A stretch of 64,000 bases of DNA from Moorena sp. SIOASIH (GTDB taxonomy: Bacteria; Cyanobacteriota; Cyanobacteriia; Cyanobacteriales; Coleofasciculaceae), in NCBI RefSeq assembly GCF_010671925.1, contig NZ_JAAHIH010000004.1, forward strand, positions 124,001 through 188,000, read 5' to 3'. The stretch's first letter is position 1. Each line of letters opens with the position of its first letter. Below, in pieces: positions 35,234 to 44,246 of the stretch. The position numbers were made by a program, and so were the translations under genes. A model generated the notes under the pieces. That model saw only the letters and a program-made list of their open reading frames with translations. It was not told the DNA's origin and ran no database searches.

Positions 35234-35300
35234 CTAATTGTTAATTGTTAATTGTTAATTGTTAGTTAGCTTATTATTAGTTAATTGGTTAATTGGTTAA
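35234..35300. repeat. (TTAATTG) heptamers between tpiA and folP
   Basis: About four perfect TTAATTG units and further degenerate ones. They may separate an ancestral tpiA-folP unit. Confidence 0.75.
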
Positions 35301-35347
35301 TGGCAATGGGCAATTTTAAATTTGCAATTAGCCATCAGCCATAAGCT

Positions 35348-36193
35348 ATGGATAAAGGAAAATTAACCATCCAGAACTATTCTTTCCACTGGGGCAAACG
35401 AACCTATATCATGGGTATCTTGAACGTTACCCCCGATAGTTTTAGTGATGGCGGAGTATATTATACCCTAGAAGCTGCCTTAAGGCAAGCTCACGCTCTA
35501 GTAGATGCTGGTGCTGATATTATCGATATTGGTGGTCAATCGACTCGACCTGGTGCCGAGCAAATTTCCCTACCCGAAGAACTAAAACGAGTTGTGCCTG
35601 TGGTAGAGGGAATCCGTTCAGTGGTGAAGATACCGATTTCTGTCGATACCACTAGAGCATCTGTGGCTAAGGCTGCGGTAGAAGCTGGTGCGGATATGGT
35701 CAATGATATTTCCGGTGGCACATTTGACCCAGACATGTTGCCAGTCGTAGCGCAGTTGGGGGTACCCATTGTATTAATGCATATCCGAGGCACCCCCGTT
35801 TCCATGCAAAAACTGACTGATTATCAAGACTTAATTGGGGAAATCTATAGCTTTCTTGAGAATCAGGTCAATGCCGCAATCGCAGCAGGAATTAAGCGAT
35901 CGCATATTATTATTGACCCAGGCATTGGTTTTGCCAAAACCGCTGAGCAAAGTGTAGAGATTCTGCGGCAACTGCCTAGGTTTGATGCCCTTGGTGTACC
36001 GATGTTAGTCGGAGTATCTCGCAAAAGCTTTATTGGACGCATTATCAATCAACCAGACCCCAAGGATCGAATTTGGGGAACTGCTGCGGCTTGTTGCAGT
36101 GCCATTGCCGGTTCAGCAGACATCCTGCGGGTACACGATGTTCGCCAGCTCTATGATGTCTGCCGTGTTGCTGATGCGATTTGGCGTGTTTAA
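35348..36193 (+). CDS. folP: Dihydropteroate synthase
   Basis: 281 residues. Family signatures in order: MGILNVTPDSFSDGG (22-36), DIIDIGGQSTRPGA, a VDTTRASV strand, MVNDISGG, IIDPGIGFAKT and GVSRKSFIG near the C-terminus, covering the pterin and p-aminobenzoate sites. It joins pterin pyrophosphate and p-aminobenzoate in folate synthesis. Normal length. A CAGCGGTCAGCAATCAG repeat starts a few bases after the stop codon. Confidence 0.97.
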   Translation: MDKGKLTIQNYSFHWGKRTYIMGILNVTPDSFSDGGVYYTLEAALRQAHALVDAGADIIDIGGQSTRPGAEQISLPEELKRVVPVVEGIRSVVKIPISVDTTRASVAKAAVEAGADMVNDISGGTFDPDMLPVVAQLGVPIVLMHIRGTPVSMQKLTDYQDLIGEIYSFLENQVNAAIAAGIKRSHIIIDPGIGFAKTAEQSVEILRQLPRFDALGVPMLVGVSRKSFIGRIINQPDPKDRIWGTAAACCSAIAGSADILRVHDVRQLYDVCRVADAIWRV

Positions 36194-36281
36194 GTATTCA
36201 GCGGTCAGCAATCAGCAATCAGTTATCAGTTATCAGTTATCAGCTAATGTGCGTAGCGCATATGCTTACATTATTATAGTC

Positions 36282-37079
36282 CTAATTACTCTCGCCCACA
36301 GATTCAGTTTGAAGCAAATCGGTCATAGCTTCGCTCAGTGCTTTTGGATCCATAAAGACGACTTTAGAATTGCTGCTTTCACCTAATTTTTCATTGGCTT
36401 CTACATAGCGTTGAGCGATCAAGAACTGTAGGACTTTCTGAGTATTAGCTTCCTCTTCAAGAGCTTTGGAGATCATTTGGATCGACTCCACTGTACCTTC
36501 AGCCTGTAAAATTTTGGCTTGTTTCTCACTCTTAGCAGCTCGCTCCTTCTCTAGGGCATCGATAATAGTCTGGGGTGGTTTAATCTCTTGCACCTCAACC
36601 CGCATCACCTTGACTCCCCAATCAGCAGAGGCATCATCTAGTTGTTGCAATAAGTTCTGATTGATTCTGTCTCGAGAGGCATAAGTCTCATCTAGTTCCA
36701 ACTGACCAATGGTAGAACGCAGGGTGGTCATGACTAAATTTTCAATCGCCTCATGAACATTGTCTACAGCATAAAACGCTTTGTACATATCTAAAATTTG
36801 CCAATACACGATCGCATCGACTTCTACCTGAACGTTATCTTTGGTGATTGCCTGCTGGGGTTCAATGTCTAAAATCTGCTCACGGGTACTCTCTTCTACG
36901 GCAATCTTGTCTATAAACGGAACTACATTGAAGTTAAGACCAGGCTCTAGTTTTTTACGATACTTACCAAAGCGTTCTACAAGAGCTTCATTTCCCTCTT
37001 GAACAACTTTTGTGGTACCGACGCTGTAGCCAAAGGCTACTAAAATAACTGGGGCGAGTATGCTAAGAAGAATATCCAT
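36282..37079 (-). CDS. SPFH/Band 7 (stomatin-like) membrane protein
   Basis: 265 residues. An N-terminal membrane segment (about 3-22) is followed by the SPFH domain (VVQEGNEALVERFGKYRKKLEPGLNFNVV..., split here) and a helical region rich in Lys/Glu/Ala (EKERAAKSEKQAKILQAEG), typical of stomatin/paraslipin oligomers at the inner or thylakoid membrane. Such proteins form microdomain cages and often influence proteases or channels. No NfeD partner gene is adjacent. Lone gene between folP (convergent) and a repeat-rich gap. Confidence 0.92.
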   Translation of the reverse strand: MDILLSILAPVILVAFGYSVGTTKVVQEGNEALVERFGKYRKKLEPGLNFNVVPFIDKIAVEESTREQILDIEPQQAITKDNVQVEVDAIVYWQILDMYKAFYAVDNVHEAIENLVMTTLRSTIGQLELDETYASRDRINQNLLQQLDDASADWGVKVMRVEVQEIKPPQTIIDALEKERAAKSEKQAKILQAEGTVESIQMISKALEEEANTQKVLQFLIAQRYVEANEKLGESSNSKVVFMDPKALSEAMTDLLQTESVGESN

Positions 37080-37295
37080 AGTGTTTAAGATCCTTTTAGG
37101 AGAATAATCAATTTGATGTTGCGGCTAGCATTTGCTAGAACTAACTTTATCAATAGAAGAGCAAAAAATGTGTGTATAGATAACTTTCACTCTAGCGACC
37201 CCTGGGTTGACTGTCAAAGCTGTTATCAAAACTACGGAGAAGCTAACTTCTGTGGATGAGGGGTATTACCCTCACCATTACCCTCACCTATACTT

Positions 37296-37449
37296 ATACC
37301 GAGTTGCATTCAAAGAGAGTAGATTGGTTGGATAGGGAGATAGGGAGATAGGGAGATGGGGAGATGGGGAGATGGGGAGATGGGGAGATGGGGAGATGGG
37401 GAGATGGGGAGATTGGGGGAACAGAAAATTGTACCTTTGACCGCAACTT
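37296..37449 (-). repeat. Dispersed repeat with internal GGGGAGAT octamers (second copy)
   Basis: An array of about ten octamers (GGGAGATA, then GGGGAGAT) at 37337-37415, with flanks that are the inverted flanks of 12994-13180: ATACCGAGTTGCATTCAAAG on one side, TTGACCGCAACTT on the other. No gene is seen in the rest of 37080-37526. Confidence 0.85.
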
Positions 37450-37526
37450 AAGTATTAGAAACTCAGAACACAAGAGAGGGAAGATCCGCAAGAACTAAAA
37501 AAGTAGGTGATCAAAGCAGATTTGGT

Positions 37527-37687
37527 GTAAGCATTCAGCTGTCAGCCGTCAGTGCTCAGTAGTCAGCTTTTTGTATTCAAAAGCACCGATTGCGCTACGG
37601 GCACGCTGCGCGAACAGTAGCGTGCCCGTAGCGCATTAGCTGATAGCTGATACGCGACACGCTGATAGCTAATAGCTGAATGCTTAC
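37527..37687. repeat. Hairpin element bounded by GTAAGCATTCAGC
   Basis: Left end GTAAGCATTCAGC and right end GCTGAATGCTTAC. The centre has GTATTCAAAAGCACC, as in 9161-9337, and a long palindrome CTACGGGCACGCTGCGCG / TAGCGTGCCCGTAGCGC. It lies ten bases from the DUF4340 stop codon. Confidence 0.8.
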
Positions 37688-37696
37688 AATTTCGTA

Positions 37697-38329
37697 CTAG
37701 TCAGTTTTTTCAGCAGCAGATGGCTTGTCTTCTTCAGCCTTGTCCTGATTAACCAGCCATTCTGAGAGGGGGCGTGAGACCGCATACTGAAAGTCCACTG
37801 GCACTAACAGCACCTCCGACTGCTCAGATTTGGAATCCAGTGGTAGGATTTGAGCATATAGGAAACTGCGAGTAAAGTCCAAGTTGCCTAAGATCAGCTT
37901 CGGAGTGTCCTGATTTTTCAGTTTCACTGTTATAGTTGCTGAGGGCTTGTCCAATCCATACTCTGGAAGTTGGTCAGGGCTAACCGTCAGAATGCGATCG
38001 CTTTTGCCCTGAGCCAGCAAGTTCAACAAAAAGGAAACAACCGCATCACTGGCTGTCGCCTCTTTGGGCTTTTTCATCCGCCAACCCGATTCTGGCTCAC
38101 TGGCTCGCTCAAATACTAAGGTCTTGTCATCACTATTAACAGTAAAAGATTGAATCTCGTCTTCAGTGAAATTAAATATAGGTTTTTTAGGGATTTTAGC
38201 AGCTTCTCGCTTTTCAGAACCCTGAATTTCATAAATATATACACCTCCCCCCAGGAGGATGGCACAAATGACTAAAATCAGAGTTGTCCGTTGTAGTTTC
38301 ATGGGAGTGAACTGCATCGATCTAAACAC
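37697..38329 (-). CDS. DUF4340 domain protein
   Basis: 210 residues; the start may be the Met at residue 10 (MKLQRTTLILV), since a membrane segment begins there (about 14-34). The rest fits DUF4340: a beta-rich extracytoplasmic part with FNFTEDEIQSFTV, GWRMKKPKEATA, and PEYGLDKPSATITV. Family members often stand next to gliding-type ABC transporter genes (GldG-like); none is in this window. Function unknown; probably membrane-anchored with the domain outside the cytoplasm. Acidic low-complexity tail (DKAEEDKPSAAEKTD). Confidence 0.8.
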   Translation of the reverse strand: MFRSMQFTPMKLQRTTLILVICAILLGGGVYIYEIQGSEKREAAKIPKKPIFNFTEDEIQSFTVNSDDKTLVFERASEPESGWRMKKPKEATASDAVVSFLLNLLAQGKSDRILTVSPDQLPEYGLDKPSATITVKLKNQDTPKLILGNLDFTRSFLYAQILPLDSKSEQSEVLLVPVDFQYAVSRPLSEWLVNQDKAEEDKPSAAEKTD

Positions 38330-38387
38330 AGCTTAATACGTTATAGGGATTCTCAATTGGGTGAGGTACGCCGCCCTTGGGGTTAAT

Positions 38388-38468
38388 GGGAGTAGGGAGT
38401 AGGGAGTAGGGAGTAGGGAGTAGGGAGTAGGGAGTAGGGAGTAGGGAGTAGGGAGTAGGGAGTAGGGA
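38388..38468. repeat. (GGGAGTA)n heptamer array
   Basis: About eleven identical units in the divergent gap between the DUF4340 gene and the subtilase gene. The GTGAGGTAC sequence in front of it also precedes the heptamer tract at 52095. Confidence 0.9.
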
Positions 38469-38626
38469 AGTCAGAAGAGGAATCTCCTCTTGCCCCCCTT
38501 AATAAGGAAGAGGGAAAAATCCTGTTTACCTCACAAATATGAGAAACCCTATAGCTAGATCTAGGGAAGTGTTTGGGAAATTGCTAAGTAGTCGGACATC
38601 AATCAACGCGCTCTATGTAAAGAATT

Positions 38627-40306
38627 ATGAAAATTCCGATCCAAAAAACACTGGTATGGCTATTGGGTGGTTTAAGTATCTCAGGGGTAATCGCGCCAGC
38701 CTTGGGATTAGATACATCAATCTCAGAAGCTGGTATTAATGTCTATCGGTTACACCAACCCCCCTATAATTTAACAGGTCGCAAAATTGCCATTGGGCAA
38801 GTGGAAATTGGTAGACCTGGGTTATTTGGTAAGGATAAGGCCGCTATCAAGAATCGGACAGTAACTCCTGCGGGAGTATTTTATCGTAACACCCCAGCAC
38901 AACCTAATACCCATGTTGATGAACATGCGGCTATGGTAGCAGCTGTGATGGTTAGTCGAGACAAAGGGTTGCCGGGAGTAGCACCTGGGGCAAAACTCTA
39001 CGCTTCAGCAGTTGGCTCCCTGTCTAGGAGTGGACAACCGGAAGAGTGCTTGTCGGCTCAGCATATTGCTCAGCAAAATGGCTCAGATGTACGGGCAATT
39101 AATTTTAGTTTTGGTGAATCCCTACAGCGGGACCCGAGGGAGAAAGCGGTGCTGGATGGCAATGCGCTGTTAACTCTATGTATCGATTGGTCAGCTAGGG
39201 TGCATGATGTGTTATATGTGATTGCTGGCAACCAAGGGAAAGGGGGCATTCCTATCCCCACAGATAATTTTAATGGTATCAATGCAGCATACACAGCCAA
39301 GCGTCAGGGAGTTTTTAATAAGATAGACTTTGCTAACTTGAGTGCTTTACCAGTTGGTATTGGTCGTCGTCTGATTCGGCAAGAAATTAATGTTGGTTCC
39401 CGCCGCTCCATTAATTTGGTAGCTCCTGGCAACAAGATATCCTTGTATGACCTCAAAGGTAAAGTGACTAAGGTCAGTGGTACCAGTTTTGCTGCTCCCC
39501 ATATCACTGGTGCTGTAGCATTGCTACAGGAATTTGGTGATTCCGCTTTGCGCAAGCTGCGCTCAAGACAACAAAAACTATTCTTGATGCAGTCGCTCAG
39601 AGCGGAAACCACCAATACCGGTCTGCATCGCTTGTGGATGAATTGGAGTACAGATTCCCGACGCCATGAAGTGATGAAGGCAGTCTTGCTTAATTCTGCT
39701 GACAAAATCCAAGATCTCGGTGATGGGATGCTACTAGGGATGAGTCGCACGATTCGGGCAAAGGATAATCACAACTGGTTAGAGTCTGATGCTTACCAAG
39801 ACCCTAAAATTCCTCTGGATATGCAGATGGGGACAGGACATCTCAATGGGTTTCGAGCTTACCAGCAATTTAAACTCGGCCAATGGAGTCCCAGTGGCAT
39901 TGGAGTGCCACCAGTAGGTTGGGATTACCGTGCTGTGGAGAAATCATCTTATCGGGACTATGTGTTGACAAAACCCCTAGCAGAAGGAAGTTTTATCTCC
40001 TTGACTCTGGCTTGGGATCGTTTGGTGGAGTTGGAGGATGAGAATAATAATGATGCTTATGATGTTGGGGAGAGTTTTCGCGATCGCGGTTTGAATAATC
40101 TTGACCTCTATTTAATGCCAGTGGGAGAAGAGGACACTACCAAAAGTGTCTGTGCTTCTATAAGTGAAGCGGATGCTGTGGAACATATTTTCTGCAAAAT
40201 CCCTGCTCAGGGTCGCTACAAAATTCGGGTTCAGTATCAACAACAAGTTAATCAGCCGTCTCAAGCTTATGGTTTAGCTTGGTGGACAGTTCCAGATCCC
40301 CAATGA
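38627..40306 (+). CDS. S8 family (subtilisin-like) serine peptidase, secreted
   Basis: 559 residues. A signal peptide is likely (KTLVWLLGGLSISGVIAPALG, cut near 27). Subtilase motifs: histidine in VDEHAAMVAAVM (H100), oxyanion Asn in VIAGNQG (N202), nucleophile in SGTSFAAPHITG (S287). At the place of the usual Asp (V-x-D-T/S-G) the sequence is IGQVEIGRPG, so the acid would be E60. A Ca-binding-like stretch DENNNDAYDVGE lies in the C-terminal part, with a bacterial pre-peptidase-like fold (LAWD...YKIRV). It would act outside the cytoplasm. The Glu is unusual; activity should not be assumed. Confidence 0.85.
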   Translation: MKIPIQKTLVWLLGGLSISGVIAPALGLDTSISEAGINVYRLHQPPYNLTGRKIAIGQVEIGRPGLFGKDKAAIKNRTVTPAGVFYRNTPAQPNTHVDEHAAMVAAVMVSRDKGLPGVAPGAKLYASAVGSLSRSGQPEECLSAQHIAQQNGSDVRAINFSFGESLQRDPREKAVLDGNALLTLCIDWSARVHDVLYVIAGNQGKGGIPIPTDNFNGINAAYTAKRQGVFNKIDFANLSALPVGIGRRLIRQEINVGSRRSINLVAPGNKISLYDLKGKVTKVSGTSFAAPHITGAVALLQEFGDSALRKLRSRQQKLFLMQSLRAETTNTGLHRLWMNWSTDSRRHEVMKAVLLNSADKIQDLGDGMLLGMSRTIRAKDNHNWLESDAYQDPKIPLDMQMGTGHLNGFRAYQQFKLGQWSPSGIGVPPVGWDYRAVEKSSYRDYVLTKPLAEGSFISLTLAWDRLVELEDENNNDAYDVGESFRDRGLNNLDLYLMPVGEEDTTKSVCASISEADAVEHIFCKIPAQGRYKIRVQYQQQVNQPSQAYGLAWWTVPDPQ

Positions 40307-40430
40307 GAGGCAAGATAGGGAAGATGGGGAAACTTGGAAACTTTCCTGACATCTGGGAAACTCATGAATTTTACCAAATTTTCCTGATCAAAATCACAAA
40401 AAAAACAATAATAAAGCAACTACAGTAGGA

Positions 40431-41723
40431 ATGGTAGTTGATTCAGAGTCAGAAGGAATGGAAGCAGAGTTTTACTACCGAGGAATAGATAAGATTCGTC
40501 AAGGAGACTTGAACGAAGCAATTGAGGAATTTGACAAAGCCTTAGAGATTAATCCGAACTTCGCCGAAGCCTACTATAAACGAGCTATGGCTCGCTTTGA
40601 CTTAGGGGATCAACAAGGTGCGATCGCCGATTATACAATGGCTTTACAAATCAATTCTGAAAGTATTGAAGTTTATTTCGGGCGGGGTTTGGCTCGATTG
40701 GCACTGGGAGATGCCACTGGAGCAATAGAAGATGCCAATCAAATACTTAAGATTAATCCTAACCAGCCTGCAGCTTGTAAGCTTCAGGGTAGTGCCTACC
40801 GTAAGTTAGGAGATAATCAGGCTGCGATCGCATCATTTAAACAAGCAGCTCAGCTCTACCTAGACCAAAAAGATAAATTAAATTGTCGTCGTTGTCTTGA
40901 GAGTATCAATCAAATTCAACAACAGCAAATACTAGCTTTGGGTCGAGCGCAGACTAACGATTTTTGCCATCAAGCAATCAATAAAGTTAACACAGGCAAG
41001 TACCGAGAAGCCTTGGAGGATTTCAACTGGCTCCTTGAGGTTGACCCCAAAAATGCTCAAGCTTATTGCTATCGAGGTATTGTTCACTGCAAACTCCGTG
41101 ATTACAGGAGAGCAATTCAAGACCTTGGTCAAGCCATGGAACTAAATCCCCAAGATGCTCAGGTCCGTTACCATCGAGGATTAGTACGTATTGAACTGGG
41201 AGATTACCGGGGAGCTATTGATGACTTGACCAAGTTACTACAAAGCAATCCGGAAAATCGGGATGTCTTGATTCATCGGGGTAATGCCTATATCCAGATG
41301 GGAGACTATCGCCAAGCCATCGAAGACTATTCCCGAGTTATTACTCTTAAACCCAATGATGCTCAATCATATCGTTATCGGGCAACCGCTCGTGAAAAGT
41401 TTGAGGATCTACGGGGAGCATTTGAAGATTATCAACAAGCGGCAAACCTGTATTTCGATCAACAAGACTGGACTAATTATCGGAAACTGCTCGATAAGCT
41501 CAAACAGCTACAGCCATTACAACTGAGCGAGGGGTCGAGCAATCGAGAATCACAAGCACCATCAAATACCAAACCTAGTAGGGAGTTGCAACAAAGACTA
41601 CTGAGACTGGTAGGAGGACAATCGGATATCGCCACACGCCTACTTGACTTGGCTAAAGGAAAATACCCGGGGATGCCAGAAAAATGGTATTGGGAGAAGG
41701 TGATCAAAGATTTAGAACGATAG
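40431..41723 (+). CDS. TPR repeat protein
   Basis: 430 residues built of classical 34-residue TPR units: DLNEAIEEFDKALEINPNFAEAYYKRA is the first, and about eight further units follow in two blocks (19-155 and 175-350), split by a helical linker (CRRCLESINQIQQQQ). The C-terminal ~60 residues (LLRLVGGQSDIATRLLDLA...YPGMPEKWYWEKVIKDL) are a short helical domain that recurs in cyanobacterial proteins. No signal or membrane segment is seen. A protein-protein adaptor; partners are not evident. Confidence 0.88.
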   Translation: MVVDSESEGMEAEFYYRGIDKIRQGDLNEAIEEFDKALEINPNFAEAYYKRAMARFDLGDQQGAIADYTMALQINSESIEVYFGRGLARLALGDATGAIEDANQILKINPNQPAACKLQGSAYRKLGDNQAAIASFKQAAQLYLDQKDKLNCRRCLESINQIQQQQILALGRAQTNDFCHQAINKVNTGKYREALEDFNWLLEVDPKNAQAYCYRGIVHCKLRDYRRAIQDLGQAMELNPQDAQVRYHRGLVRIELGDYRGAIDDLTKLLQSNPENRDVLIHRGNAYIQMGDYRQAIEDYSRVITLKPNDAQSYRYRATAREKFEDLRGAFEDYQQAANLYFDQQDWTNYRKLLDKLKQLQPLQLSEGSSNRESQAPSNTKPSRELQQRLLRLVGGQSDIATRLLDLAKGKYPGMPEKWYWEKVIKDLER

Positions 41724-41783
41724 CGCTATAGTAATTTAAATATTGATAGCACTAGCGACAAGTAATCATTAAGCTATCAGCTA

Positions 41784-43025
41784 TCAGCTATCAGCTGTTC
41801 CGATGGCTTCAATGGCAGATTCTAATGCGATCGCAATATGAGTCCAATGGGTTCCTCCCTGACAAAACACAATATAAGGGTCCTTGAGCGGACCATCGGC
41901 AGAAAATTCTGACGTACTGCCATCAATAAAAGTCCCCCCAGCCATCACTAACTGACTCTCATAACCAGGCATTGCGGCTGGGACAGGGTCGAGGTAGGAA
42001 CCTACGGGAGAATTCTGTTGTATCCCTCGACAGAAAGCAATTAATTTTTCCGCTGAACCCAACTCAACGGCTTGAATCACATCCCTACGGGGTAGCATCG
42101 GTGGGGGATTGACAGGATAACCCAGTTCTGAAAGAGTATGAGCGATTAAATGACTCCCTTTGAGGGCTTCACCAACCATTTGGGGAGCTAGGAATAATCC
42201 TTGAAACAGCAATCGATTCTGATCGAAAGTTGCCCCACCTGAACTACCAATCCCTGGAGCAGTCAGACGACAGGTCGCGGCTTCAACTAAGTCAGCTTTT
42301 CCAGCTACATAGCCTCCAGCAGTAGCAATCGTTCCCCCAGGATTTTTAATTAGGGAACCCGCCATCAAATCTGCTCCTACTGCTGTTGGTTCTCGCTCTT
42401 CTACAAATTCCCCGTAACAGTTATCGACAAAACAGATAGTATCAGGATTTTGTTGTTTGACAAGCTTGACAATTTTTTCTATTTCTGATAATGAAAGACT
42501 CTTTCGCCAAGAATACCCACAGGAACGCTGAATGAAAACCAGGCGGGTATTCTCTCCTACCGCTGTTGCCAAGGCTGACCAATCTAAACTCCCCTCACTA
42601 GTTAGGGACAACTGGCGGTAACGAATCCCAAATTCTAGTAGGGAACCTTGACCATCACCTCGTAAACCAATCACCTCTTCCAAGGTATCGTAAGGGGCAC
42701 CGGCAATCGCTAGCATTTCATCTCCAGGACGCAGTATCCCAAACAGGCAACATGCGATCGCATGGGTTCCGGAAACAAATTGTACCCGCACCGCTGCCGC
42801 TTCAGCTCCCATGACATCAGCAAATACCATGTCGAGAGTTTTCCGTCCTAAATCATCATGACCATAGCCTGAAACACTAGCAAAGTGATGCACTCCTACA
42901 CGATGTGCTCGAAAAGAATTCAGTACCTTTTTGAGATTTTGCTTGACGGCGGTGTCAATACCATAAAAGATCGGAAATAGTGCTTTTTCTGCTGCTTGCA
43001 GCCTTTGAGAGCTGTTCATTCCCAA
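41784..43025 (-). CDS. Methionine gamma-lyase family (aluminium-resistance type) PLP protein
   Basis: 413 residues. Matches PF06838: HHFASVSGYGHDDLGR near residue 47, GTHAIACCLFGILRPGDEML, the aspartate strand CFVDNCYGEF and the PLP lysine in MAGSLIKNPGG. A fold-type I PLP enzyme, annotated variously as methionine gamma-lyase-like or aluminium-resistance protein; substrate unproven. Length fits. The final residues ADS and the stop TGA are encoded by an AGCTATC-type heptamer tract lying across the gene end. Divergent from the desaturase gene, 70 bp away. Confidence 0.88.
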   Translation of the reverse strand: MGMNSSQRLQAAEKALFPIFYGIDTAVKQNLKKVLNSFRAHRVGVHHFASVSGYGHDDLGRKTLDMVFADVMGAEAAAVRVQFVSGTHAIACCLFGILRPGDEMLAIAGAPYDTLEEVIGLRGDGQGSLLEFGIRYRQLSLTSEGSLDWSALATAVGENTRLVFIQRSCGYSWRKSLSLSEIEKIVKLVKQQNPDTICFVDNCYGEFVEEREPTAVGADLMAGSLIKNPGGTIATAGGYVAGKADLVEAATCRLTAPGIGSSGGATFDQNRLLFQGLFLAPQMVGEALKGSHLIAHTLSELGYPVNPPPMLPRRDVIQAVELGSAEKLIAFCRGIQQNSPVGSYLDPVPAAMPGYESQLVMAGGTFIDGSTSEFSADGPLKDPYIVFCQGGTHWTHIAIALESAIEAIGTADS

Positions 43026-43095
43026 AATTCGCGCCTCGAAATTTTAGATCAAAGAGAGCGGGTTATTACAATTTGTATCCTATTAGACTTACTGC

Positions 43096-43917
43096 ATGAC
43101 AATTGCTACTTCAGATAATCTTCGTTTAGATTGGGTCGTTATTACCTATATGGCCTTTATTCACCTAACAGCGCTGTTTGCCTTACTTCCGAGCAACTTT
43201 AACTGGACAGCAGTAGGCTTAATGATCTTTTTCCACTGGGTGACAGGGGGCTTGGGGGTAACTCTGGGATGGCATCGCTTAGTGACCCACCGCAGTTTTC
43301 AGACACCCAAGTGGTTAGAATACTTCCTAGTTTTCTGTGGTACCATTTCCTGTCAAGGAGGAGTGATCGCTTGGGTAGGACTACACCGCATCCATCATTT
43401 GCACTCTGACACCCAACCCGATCCTCATGACTCCCATCAAGGGTTTTGGTGGAGTCACATGGCTTGGATGTTGCATAAAATTCCTGCTGATGAGCAAATT
43501 TCTAAATTCACTAAAGATATTTCTGGAGATCGGGTTTATCAGTTTTTCGACAAGTATTTTGTGCTTGTTCAAGTGGTTCTAGGACTGTTGCTGTATGCCA
43601 TCGGTGGCTGGCCATTTGTAGTGTGGGGGATTTTTGTGCGGCTAGTACTGGTGTTTCACTGTACCTGGTTTGTCAACAGTGCTACTCACAAATTTGGTTA
43701 TCGCACCTATGAGTCTAATGATTGCTCAAAAAACTGCTGGTGGGTAGCCCTACTAACCTATGGCGAAGGCTGGCACAACAATCACCATGCTTATCAGTAT
43801 TCTGCAAGGCATGGCATTAAATGGTGGGAAATTGACCTGACTTGGATGACGATTCAGTTCCTACAACAGCTGGGTTTAGCCAAAAACGTGAAACTGATTA
43901 GTCCTGAACAGACGTAA
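43096..43917 (+). CDS. desC: Acyl-lipid delta-9-type fatty acid desaturase
   Basis: 273 residues. Three His boxes are present: GWHRLVTHRSF (HxxxxH), LHRIHHLHSD (HxxHH) and GWHNNHHAY (HxxHH). Four hydrophobic segments (about 15-35, 35-55, 150-172, 175-195) fit the membrane di-iron desaturase fold. The short length, box spacing and the GLGVTLGWHRLVTH context point to the delta-9 (DesC) group, which puts the first double bond into glycerolipid acyl chains in the membrane. No delta-12 or omega-3 partner gene is in the window. Confidence 0.88.
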   Translation: MTIATSDNLRLDWVVITYMAFIHLTALFALLPSNFNWTAVGLMIFFHWVTGGLGVTLGWHRLVTHRSFQTPKWLEYFLVFCGTISCQGGVIAWVGLHRIHHLHSDTQPDPHDSHQGFWWSHMAWMLHKIPADEQISKFTKDISGDRVYQFFDKYFVLVQVVLGLLLYAIGGWPFVVWGIFVRLVLVFHCTWFVNSATHKFGYRTYESNDCSKNCWWVALLTYGEGWHNNHHAYQYSARHGIKWWEIDLTWMTIQFLQQLGLAKNVKLISPEQT

Positions 43918-44246
43918 GTTCCCCTAGGGTGGTACCTTGAGTACTACCCTGCCAGTTGCCGAGCGGCTTCAGTTCTGAGGGCTGATTGCTCAACCCTCCT
44001 GACTAGCAGAGTATAGCCCAGTTTCAACAGTGCAAGCACCAGGAATTTATCCTTTCTAGTCAGGACTCATGACTCTAGCACTCAGATCCAGGGAGTTTCT
44101 CGGAAAATTAGGAAATCTTAAAATTTCTTAGCTTTTGTTTACAAAAAACCTAAAGTCTGCCTTTATAATCGTATAAGTATTGTTACTATTCTAAAATTGT
44201 TCTTATCGAACGTTAACGGATACACCTTAGCAACAACTCCTGAGTG
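43918..44246. other. Gap in front of the rpaA-type gene
   Basis: No gene. 44100-44215 is AT-rich with TTTACAAAAAACC and TATAATCGTATAAG stretches that may hold the promoter; an imperfect hairpin AGGGTGGTACC / GTACTACCCT lies at 43926-43950, just after the desaturase gene, without a T-run. Confidence 0.4.
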
